From: Clostridia bacterium
Lineage (GTDB): Bacteria; Bacillota; Clostridia; Oscillospirales; CAG-272
DNA length: 64,000 bases
Direction: 5' to 3'
Assembly (NCBI GenBank): GCA_017503325.1
Contig: JAFVTI010000038.1
Coordinates: 1 to 64,000 of the forward strand
The notes below the pieces were generated by a model that ran no database searches, had not been told where the DNA came from, and worked only from the letters and a program-made list of their open reading frames with translations. Shown here piece after piece: positions 57,541 through 64,000 of the stretch. How positions within the stretch are numbered: position 1 is the first letter of the stretch; each line of letters opens with the position of its first letter. Made by a program: the position numbers and the translations under genes.

Positions 57541-58782
57541 TTACAGAATAATCTGCTCGGGCAGACCGCTTACGTACTTGGGATATCTCTCTCCCTCGAT
57601 CAGCGGGCGCAGGTATGCAAGGCACGCATCGGTAATACCGTTGTGCTCTGCGTTGATATATTCATCGGGCACGCACTTGATCTTGTTGGCGATCTCATGC
57701 ACGTCAGCGCAATCAAACTCGCAAGCATAAGGCGCGCTCGAAATTCTGCGATACAGCATCATCTTGCCGCTCTCGCCCTGCTCTGCAGCAATGGCAGCCG
57801 CACGGCCGATGGCCACGGAATCCGCAATGTCGGTTGCAGACACCAGGTGTCCTGCGCAACGCTGGCTGACGTTGAGCTCAACCGAGCGCACCTTGCAGCC
57901 GATACGGTCGCGTACCGCGTACTCCAGAGCCTTGCCCGTGCCTGCCAGATACTGGTGGCCAAACACGTCCTTGACACCGCTCTGCGCGCCTGCGCCCACG
58001 TAAGTGCCGTCGGCAAAGCGAATACCCTCGGAAACCGCCACGACCACACTCGGGTGCTTGTCCAGCGCCTTCTTGGTGCTTTCGATAAATTCATCCATGC
58101 AGAAGGGCTTTTCGGGCAGGTAGACAAGATCCGGCTCATCGCCGTTTGCCAGTCTGCCAAGGGAGGCCGAGGTAGTCAGCCAGCCTGCGTCTCTGCCCAT
58201 GATCTCCACGATGGTGACAGCCTTGGTGGTATATACGGCCGCGTCACGGATGATTTCGGACACGGTGGTCGCCACGTACTTGGCAGCCGAGCCAAATCCG
58301 GGCGTATGGTCGGTGCCCTCCAGGTCGTTGTCAATGGTCTTGGGCACGCCCATAACGCGCATGTCGTAGCCGCTCTCTGCCACGAATGCAGACAGCTTGG
58401 ATACGGTATCCATGGAGTCGTTGCCGCCGATATAGAAGAAATAACGAATGTCGTATTTTTTGAAAACAGCCAGCAGCTGCTCGTAGAACGCGGGATCATC
58501 CTCGTGCTTAGGCAATTTTTTACGGCAGGAGCCGAGAGCCGCTGCAGGGGTTAGCTCAAGGGCCGAAAGCTTTTGCTCGTCCTCTGCGAAAATTCCGAGG
58601 TCTACAAGGCGTTCCTGCATCAAACCCTCGATGCCGTTGCGCATGCCGTACAGCTTGCCGATCGCACCCTGTCTTTGATTGATCTCGATCACGCCGCGGA
58701 TAACGCCCGCCAGCGTTGCATTGATCGCCGCAGTCGGTCCGCCCGACTGTCCTACAACTGCGTTTCCGTATAATTTGCTCAT
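57541..58782 (-). CDS. pfp: 6-phosphofructokinase, pyrophosphate-dependent type
   Basis: 413 residues. GQSGGPTAAINATLAGV near 10, YIGGNDSMDT near 115, GVPKTIDNDLEGTDHTPGFGSAAKY near 145 and EIMGRDAGWLTTSA near 185. Lys in PKTID and the Asp after GGN are the residues that favour PPi over ATP (ATP enzymes have PGTID and GGDG). It phosphorylates fructose-6-phosphate, reversibly with PPi. A TTGACA/TATACT promoter is at 58823-58851. Confidence 0.9.
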   Translation of the reverse strand: MSKLYGNAVVGQSGGPTAAINATLAGVIRGVIEINQRQGAIGKLYGMRNGIEGLMQERLVDLGIFAEDEQKLSALELTPAAALGSCRKKLPKHEDDPAFYEQLLAVFKKYDIRYFFYIGGNDSMDTVSKLSAFVAESGYDMRVMGVPKTIDNDLEGTDHTPGFGSAAKYVATTVSEIIRDAAVYTTKAVTIVEIMGRDAGWLTTSASLGRLANGDEPDLVYLPEKPFCMDEFIESTKKALDKHPSVVVAVSEGIRFADGTYVGAGAQSGVKDVFGHQYLAGTGKALEYAVRDRIGCKVRSVELNVSQRCAGHLVSATDIADSVAIGRAAAIAAEQGESGKMMLYRRISSAPYACEFDCADVHEIANKIKCVPDEYINAEHNGITDACLAYLRPLIEGERYPKYVSGLPEQIIL

Positions 58783-58822
58783 ATATTTTCCCCTTCCTTT
58801 TGGTACAAAAACTACTGTCTTT

Positions 58823-58851
58823 AGTATATCACATTACTGCCGGATTGTCAA
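58823..58851 (-). promoter_or_regulatory. Promoter of the pfp-SDR operon
   Basis: -35 TTGACA (58851-58846), 17-bp spacer, -10 TATACT (58828-58823). Confidence 0.75.
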
Positions 58852-58982
58852 CGCAAAAAGCGCAAGTCGAGGCGTTCACAAAACGTTTACAATTATTTTT
58901 GAAAAATATCCGAACATTTTTGCAAAAAATGCGACTGTATAGATGAAGGTGGAGCTTCAAATACATACACAGGGGGGCTATA

Positions 58983-60377
58983 ATGAAAAAAATTCTATTC
59001 TTTTTCTGTATTATTCTGATTTTTACCACGCTGATCTCCTGCAGCGACCTTTCGCGCCTGCAAGCACCGGCAGTGGATATCAGCACGCCCCCCGAAACAG
59101 CGGCCGAGGCACTTGCATACATGGACGCACAGCTTTCAGCGCAGAAAAGCTACCGCGCAGACGGAACGACCGAATTCATTCTGTATACGCAAGGCATTCG
59201 GGTACGCAGCGAGATGGAAAACGTGACGATCGAGGACGTGGGCGAGCGGACAAGTGATTACTATTCTTACAGTCACGCCGACGGAACCATGCAGTTGGGC
59301 TCGCAAAAGTACGACGTTTTCACCGTTGAGGCATACTCCGAGGGCGTTGCATATTCATCGGTTGCGCAAAACAAAAAGAAGCGCAAATTACGCGCAAAAA
59401 TGTCACTTCCCGCTTACATCGAATACCGCAATCAAGAGCAGGCCTTGCTGGATTTCGACTTTGCGAATTGCCAAAACGCCAATCTGGAAGCCACCGAAAA
59501 GGGCTATCTTGTCACCTGCTCCGGCTATGGCGAGCAGGCTTTGCAGGATATGGCGGATATGACCGGCATTGCCGCGTTCAACGGCGACGTGCTGCAGGAT
59601 ATGCAGGTCACCTTTACGCTGGATCAAATCTATCTGCCGCAAAATATCAGCCTGGAGCTGATCATCACAAGCGATAATTACTACAAGGAATACCCGCCCT
59701 ATTTCCGCTTGGAGCTCAAATTCTCGGAGTACAACGAGGCTGAGCACATTACAAGGAACATTGAACCCGAGGATTACACCGAGGTCAAGGATCTGCGCCT
59801 GCTTGGCGAGCTGGAGCATCGGATCCTTGAGACGCTGGATCAAAAGAAGGGCGGCTTTACGAGAGAGCTTTCACACACGATCACGGTCGACGGCCAAAGC
59901 AGCACCGACACCGTGGTGGATACCGTAGCCACCTTTTCCAACACCGACAAGGGCTTTTCCTTCAAGGCCGAGCTGGAGGACGGTGACGTGGGCACCAAGG
60001 TGACCTATGGCGGCGGAGATCTGATCGGGCTTCCCGGTATCGCCGGCTCCAAGATCAACCGCATGAGCGACGAGCAGGCAAAGCAGACGCTGTCCGTGCT
60101 GATCAACGACCCTTCTTACGGATACGACCCAACACGCGTGACCAACATTGAAAAGACCCGCAACGGCTATCTTGTCACGCTTGTCCCGTCCGAAACAAGC
60201 TTCCCCGAGCAGCTGGAGGGCTCGCTCGGTATTAACCTTGAGCAAGAGAGCGAGACCATTGAATTCGTGATCAAATGGGGCAAGATCACCAAGATCATCC
60301 ACTCGTTTGACTCAACGGGAAAATTCAACGGTCAAGAGATACAATATTCGGGTAATATCACCGTTACTTTTGATTAA
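58983..60377 (+). CDS. Lipoprotein, paralogue A of a tandem pair
   Basis: 464 residues. Type II signal peptide with lipobox ISC near residue 20. The mature part has two similar halves: residues about 45-270 and 285-460. Phrases such as EFILYTQGIRVRSEMENV and DYYSYSHADGTMQLGSQKYDVFTVEAYSEG recur in the next gene. The C-terminal NGQEIQYSGNITVTFD matches its partner's VNGSISVTFE. No known domain. Start preceded by AGGGGGG. Confidence 0.7.
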   Translation: MKKILFFFCIILIFTTLISCSDLSRLQAPAVDISTPPETAAEALAYMDAQLSAQKSYRADGTTEFILYTQGIRVRSEMENVTIEDVGERTSDYYSYSHADGTMQLGSQKYDVFTVEAYSEGVAYSSVAQNKKKRKLRAKMSLPAYIEYRNQEQALLDFDFANCQNANLEATEKGYLVTCSGYGEQALQDMADMTGIAAFNGDVLQDMQVTFTLDQIYLPQNISLELIITSDNYYKEYPPYFRLELKFSEYNEAEHITRNIEPEDYTEVKDLRLLGELEHRILETLDQKKGGFTRELSHTITVDGQSSTDTVVDTVATFSNTDKGFSFKAELEDGDVGTKVTYGGGDLIGLPGIAGSKINRMSDEQAKQTLSVLINDPSYGYDPTRVTNIEKTRNGYLVTLVPSETSFPEQLEGSLGINLEQESETIEFVIKWGKITKIIHSFDSTGKFNGQEIQYSGNITVTFD

Positions 60378-60393
60378 ATAAAGGAGGACGACC

Positions 60394-61785
60394 ATGAAAA
60401 AAAGACTTTCCATCATTGCACTTTTACTATTGTTTACGCTGATGCTTGCATCCTGCGACAGCCTTCTGGGTGTGCTCCCTGCCCCCTTGACGGCAAATGC
60501 GCTGGAGCGACGCGTCAATTTCAAAATGAACGATTATAAAAACTATCGCGTTGATATTGAAATGAACTACACCACTTACGTGGGCGGCAAGCTTACGGGC
60601 ACGGCCAAGGGCTTTATGATCGAGGATCAGGGAGAAAAAAAGGATGACTACTACTCTTACATGGAGCTGCAGAACGAGGTCAAAAATGGCTCTGCCTCGA
60701 TCCGTATCAGAACCGTGGAGGCATATTGTGACGGCCTTGCATTCTCGGTATTCGGCGACGGAACAGCTACACGCAGGCTGTATGCCGAAATGTCGGTCAA
60801 GGAATACAACGCATACAGACAGGGCGAGAGCGTGACCGAGCTGAATTTAGAGGATTGCAAAAGCGCGGATATGGAAAAAACCGCGAATGGGTACGTGCTC
60901 AAATATTCGGAATACACGCCCGGGGCGATAGAGCAGTTTGCCCGTGCCTCGGGACTTGATCGGGACTTATTTGGCGAGGATCTCAAGGATCTGATCGTCA
61001 CCATGGAGGTCAGCCACGACTACCTGCCTACCAAGGTCACGCTGGAGCTGGTGTTTGACGTAGAGGAGGGGGCCTACTATCAGCCCAAGGCGAGCATGAC
61101 CATGACGTATTCGCAGTTTGGCGAGGCCGAGCGCGTTACAAAAGGATTGGATCCCGATAAATACACCCAAATTGAAAGCCTTTCCCTGCTCAAGGATCTG
61201 CAGCAGCTGATTGACGACAGAACGGAGGCCAAGAAGGGATCGTTCACTTACACCGCCTCGCAAAGCGCGTCACTCATGACACAAAGCGAGAAGCAGAATC
61301 AAACCAGCAAGGTCACCTTTGAACGCACCAAGGACGGCTTGACCTACGCGATGGATGTTTCGGGTGATGGCGTGACAAGCTATCACGCAGAATACGCAAA
61401 CGGTGAGCTGAGTACCGAAACCAACGGCACGACCAAAACCAGCAAAATGGGTGAGGAAAAGGCCGAAAAGACGATTGCAGAGTTGATCAACGACCCTGCC
61501 ATGGGGTACAACGTAAGCTATATTTCCAACGTTGAAAAGACCGACACCGGCTATCTGGTCACCATGCTGGTCACCAAAAACAGCACCTTGGGGCGCAGCG
61601 TTGCAGCTTCGGGCGCAAGCTTTGGCAGCGGCACGCACACCATAGAATTCGTGCTGGACGGTGACGAGCTGAAATCCATGACCGTGAATTACAAAGCGCA
61701 GGGCGGCGTCACCATTGATATGGGATGGAATACCTCAATGGCAACGCTGCACGTAAACGGCAGTATTTCTGTCACGTTTGAATAA
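60394..61785 (+). CDS. Lipoprotein, paralogue B of a tandem pair
   Basis: 463 residues. Lipobox ASC near residue 21. Same architecture as the preceding gene: VDIEMNYTTYVGGKLTGTAKG, DDYYSYMELQNEV, RTVEAYCDGLAFS, and the repeat YNVSYISNVEKTDTGYLVTML against YDPTRVTNIEKTRNGYLVTLV. The AAGGAGG and 16-nt gap show an operon. Tandem duplication of an envelope lipoprotein; function unknown. Confidence 0.7.
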   Translation: MKKRLSIIALLLLFTLMLASCDSLLGVLPAPLTANALERRVNFKMNDYKNYRVDIEMNYTTYVGGKLTGTAKGFMIEDQGEKKDDYYSYMELQNEVKNGSASIRIRTVEAYCDGLAFSVFGDGTATRRLYAEMSVKEYNAYRQGESVTELNLEDCKSADMEKTANGYVLKYSEYTPGAIEQFARASGLDRDLFGEDLKDLIVTMEVSHDYLPTKVTLELVFDVEEGAYYQPKASMTMTYSQFGEAERVTKGLDPDKYTQIESLSLLKDLQQLIDDRTEAKKGSFTYTASQSASLMTQSEKQNQTSKVTFERTKDGLTYAMDVSGDGVTSYHAEYANGELSTETNGTTKTSKMGEEKAEKTIAELINDPAMGYNVSYISNVEKTDTGYLVTMLVTKNSTLGRSVAASGASFGSGTHTIEFVLDGDELKSMTVNYKAQGGVTIDMGWNTSMATLHVNGSISVTFE

Positions 61786-61797
61786 ATCAAAAACGCT

Positions 61798-61828
61798 TCC
61801 CCTGCCGCACATGCGGCAGGGGATTTTT
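61798..61828 (+). terminator. Terminator of the lipoprotein pair
   Basis: TCCCCTGCCGCA / TGCGGCAGGGGA stem (61798-61823) followed by TTTTTG. Confidence 0.9.
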
Positions 61829-61842
61829 GTCCATTTTTGCCG

Positions 61843-61871
61843 TTGACAAGATCGCATCGCGGTGCTATAAT
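61843..61871 (+). promoter_or_regulatory. Consensus promoter of mgtE
   Basis: TTGACA (61843-61848), 17-bp spacer, TATAAT (61866-61871), both perfect. The leader is only about 20 nt, too short for an Mg2+ riboswitch. Confidence 0.9.
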
Positions 61872-61895
61872 GAGAATGGTATGGAAGGGCTAATT

Positions 61896-63563
61896 ATGCC
61901 CTATACTAATACACACGAAAGCGGGGTGACTCTCTTGCAAGAAAACAAGGACAAGGAGCTGGACGAGCTCGAAGAGAATCAAAAGCAAAGCACATACCAA
62001 CAAGAACCGCCCGCACCCCGACAGTGTGAGAATGAAGACGAGCAAGAGAGAGCCGAGCGCGCTTTGGACGAGCAGTTTGAGCGCGAGGAGCAGGAGCAGG
62101 AGCGAGAGGTCGAGCAGGACGAGCAGGCCTTGGCCGAGGACGAAATGCCCGACTCCTACGAGGAGATCATCGAGGACACCTTCGAGAGCTTGGAAGATCT
62201 TCTTGACAACAAAAAATACGCTGATTTCGTGCGCGAGCTGGAAAAGCTCAACCCGATCGACGCCGCGGATTTCTTTGAAAATCTGCCCCCCAAGCGAATC
62301 CCCGCCGTGTTCCGTCTGCTCAAAAAGGACAGCGCGGCCGAGGTTTTTGCCGAGCTGGACGTGCCCATTCAGGAGCGCATCATCTCGGCTATGACTGACC
62401 GAGAGATCTCGGTTATCGTAGAAGATTTGTTCCTTGACGACGCGGTTGACATGCTTTCCGAAATGCCTGCCAACATCGTGCGCCGCATCAAAAAGAACAC
62501 CACGCCCGAAACGCGTGCGCAGATCAACCGTCTGCTTGCCTACCCCGAGGACAGTGCGGGCAGCGTTATGACCTCCGAGTTTGTGGACCTGCGCAAGTCC
62601 ATGACCGTTTCCGAGGCCATCAAGCACATCAGACAGACCGGTATTGACAAGGAAACCGTATATACCGCCTACGTAGTGGACGACCGCCGCATCCTGGAGG
62701 GCATTGTTTCCTTCAAGGATCTGCTGTTCTCTCCCCGTGATGCGCTGATTTGCGACATCATGGAGCCCAATATCATTTACGCAAACACGCTGGACGACCA
62801 GGAGACGGTTGCTGACATCATTGCAAAGTACAACCTGCTCTCGCTGCCCATCGTGGACCGCGAGTCTCGCCTTGTCGGTATCGTCACCGTCGACGATGCG
62901 TTGGACGTCTTGGAAGAAGAGACCACCGAGGACATTGAAAAAATGGCGGCAATTTTGCCGACCGACAAGCCCTATATGCGTACGAGCGTTTGGGAGAACT
63001 TTACCAAGCGTATTCCGTGGCTGCTGCTTCTGATGCTGACTGCGACCTTTACCGGTACCATCATCACCATGCTGGAGGGCAAAATCGACGCGCTGGACTT
63101 CCCTCTTGTGCTTTCCCTTTCTGCGTTTATTCCCATGCTGATGAGCACGGGCGGTAACGCGGGCGGACAGTCGTCCGTTACGGTGATTCGTGCGCTTTCG
63201 CTGGGCGAGATTGAGCCCAAGGACATTTTGCGCGTGGTCTGGAAGGAGCTGCGCATTGCTTGCCTGTGCGGCTTGACGGTATTCGTTGCGTGCTTTGTCA
63301 AGACCTGGGCGATCGACTGCAAGTTCCGCACCGAGCCCGAGTATCTGATGATCGCGTTGGCGGTCAGCGCGACCGTGTTTGTGGCAATCGTGCTGGCAAA
63401 GCTGATCGGAGCCATGCTGCCGATTGGCGCGAAGGTGATCAAGCTTGACCCCTCGGTCATGGCATCGCCGTTTATTACGACCATCGTGGACACGCTGACG
63501 CTGCTGGTCTATTTCCTTATCGTCATTTACCTGCTGGTGCCCCAGATGGCAGCGGTGATGTAA
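61896..63563 (+). CDS. mgtE: Magnesium transporter MgtE
   Basis: 555 residues from the ATG after GAAGGG; frames opening earlier start upstream of transcription. An extended acidic N terminus (about 1-85, runs of Glu/Gln) precedes the MgtE N domain (about 100-195), two CBS domains (about 205-330, LEGIVSFKDLLFSP and LVGIVTVDDALDVLEEE) and five membrane helices (about 360-550, with MLMSTGGNAGGQSSVTVIRALSLGE forming the pore). Channel for Mg2+ gated by cytosolic Mg2+. The acidic extension is longer than usual. Confidence 0.95.
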   Translation: MPYTNTHESGVTLLQENKDKELDELEENQKQSTYQQEPPAPRQCENEDEQERAERALDEQFEREEQEQEREVEQDEQALAEDEMPDSYEEIIEDTFESLEDLLDNKKYADFVRELEKLNPIDAADFFENLPPKRIPAVFRLLKKDSAAEVFAELDVPIQERIISAMTDREISVIVEDLFLDDAVDMLSEMPANIVRRIKKNTTPETRAQINRLLAYPEDSAGSVMTSEFVDLRKSMTVSEAIKHIRQTGIDKETVYTAYVVDDRRILEGIVSFKDLLFSPRDALICDIMEPNIIYANTLDDQETVADIIAKYNLLSLPIVDRESRLVGIVTVDDALDVLEEETTEDIEKMAAILPTDKPYMRTSVWENFTKRIPWLLLLMLTATFTGTIITMLEGKIDALDFPLVLSLSAFIPMLMSTGGNAGGQSSVTVIRALSLGEIEPKDILRVVWKELRIACLCGLTVFVACFVKTWAIDCKFRTEPEYLMIALAVSATVFVAIVLAKLIGAMLPIGAKVIKLDPSVMASPFITTIVDTLTLLVYFLIVIYLLVPQMAAVM

Positions 63564-63570
63564 GCAATTG

Positions 63571-64000
63571 CTCTCACAGGATGAAAGTTTTTGCGTCGCT
63601 CCCCCCGACGGACCACTTTCACAGGATGAAAGTTTTCGCCCGCCTTCACCACAGTGGATCACTCTCACAGGATGAAAGTTTTTGCGTCGCTTTTTTCAAA
63701 AAGCGACCAGGTCGAGGGCAGCGCCCTCGTCGCCTCCGCAGAGGCGAAACATGCTCGGCGTTTTTGGTTCTTTTTGCGCCCGAGGTGCCAAAAAGAACGG
63801 AGAGAATCACCTCAATGTAAAACATAAGGGAGCTACCTTGCATAGGTAACTCCCTTTTTTGTTTATGTGAGAAAATCGTTTCCGTTCTTTTTGGCAAAAT
63901 TGCCGCAAAAAGAACCAAAAACGGCGGTATGCGGGGCGTTGCCCCGAACCCCAGTCGCTTTTTGAAAAAAGCGACGCAAAAACTTTCATAAGTGGGTCGT
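63571..64000. repeat. Palindromic repeat, family 2, copy 2 (reaches window end)
   Basis: Reverse-oriented relative of 56375-56765. Central hairpin AGGGAGCTACCT / AGGTAACTCCCT (63828-63855); flanking GCCAAAAAGAACGG and CCGTTCTTTTTGGC arms; AAAGAACCAAAAACGGCG near 63911-63928. Left edge has three direct copies of TCACAGGATGAAAGTTTT, at about 63574, 63619 and 63665. It follows mgtE directly and may end it. No gene seen. Confidence 0.75.

Noticed and set aside
61872-61895. Magnesium riboswitch upstream of mgtE
   Set aside because: The perfect promoter leaves a leader of about 20 nt, too short for any M-box or ykoK structure.
61890-63668. A 592-residue minus-strand frame opposite mgtE
   Set aside because: Mirror of the mgtE reading frame; His/Arg/Gln-rich, crosses the mgtE promoter region and extends into the repeat.
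63571-63690. CRISPR array
   Set aside because: Only three units, with unequal spacers that resemble each other and the repeat family; no cas genes in the window.

Overview
The window looks like chromosomal DNA of an endospore-forming Clostridia-class Firmicute, most likely an uncultured gut lineage. Grounds: an IspH–ribosomal S1 fusion gene next to cmk and plsC, a SpoVD-type PBP, a GerA germination protein, YqhQ, RNase M5 and TIGR04086 genes, strong GGAGG ribosome-binding sites, and many sigma-A promoters with a 17-bp spacer. The DNA is moderately G+C-rich by eye. No rRNA, confident tRNA or CRISPR array is visible.

Layout. 1-7.3 kb: an XRE regulator, a large palindromic repeat, a degenerate uronate-isomerase-like protein, then a five-gene forward operon (PHP phosphoesterase, MutS-like ATPase, Lrp regulator, aminotransferase, small membrane protein). 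7.3-13.3 kb: a surface beta-propeller protein and a YtrA-type GntR/ABC operon followed by envelope proteins. 13.3-17.6 kb: two secreted cohesin/dockerin-type proteins and a membrane-bound MerR regulator. 17.7-21.3 kb: nagB, a UPF0340 gene and yqhQ on the minus strand; yajC and a TIGR04086 gene on the plus strand. 21.3-29.5 kb: three tandem lipoproteins with a shared N-terminal motif, then GT2, rlmA, rnmV, uppP and a U32 peptidase. 29.6-37.3 kb: an SLC13/ArsB-type transporter, then the operon rpiR - HI0933-type flavoprotein - cmk - plsC - ispH/rpsA, and a GNAT gene.

37.3-40.8 kb: a stand-alone pre-ATP-grasp domain gene overlaps a second murE paralogue. The last 60 bp of that murE paralogue recur about 1.5 kb downstream. 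Between the two copies lies a segment with an AT-richer HTH-methyltransferase gene and a palindromic repeat, so the murE-like gene appears to have been the target of an insertion that kept its 3' end. 40.8-54.6 kb: a division and cell-wall (dcw) cluster read leftward: mraZ, rsmH, ftsL, spoVD, murE, murF, mraY, ftsW, murG, ftsQ, ftsZ. It has a three-box MraZ operator and no murD, murC or ftsA. 54.8-64 kb: gerA, SDR and PPi-type pfk, two tandem lipoprotein paralogues, mgtE, and two copies in opposite orientation of a second palindromic repeat family, one running off the window end.

The common theme is envelope biology. The dcw genes make and polymerise lipid II, UppP recycles its carrier, PlsC and Cmk feed phospholipid synthesis, IspH feeds isoprenoids, and YajC supports secretion of the many lipoproteins and surface proteins. 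Functions rest on motif recognition by eye; no database search was run.
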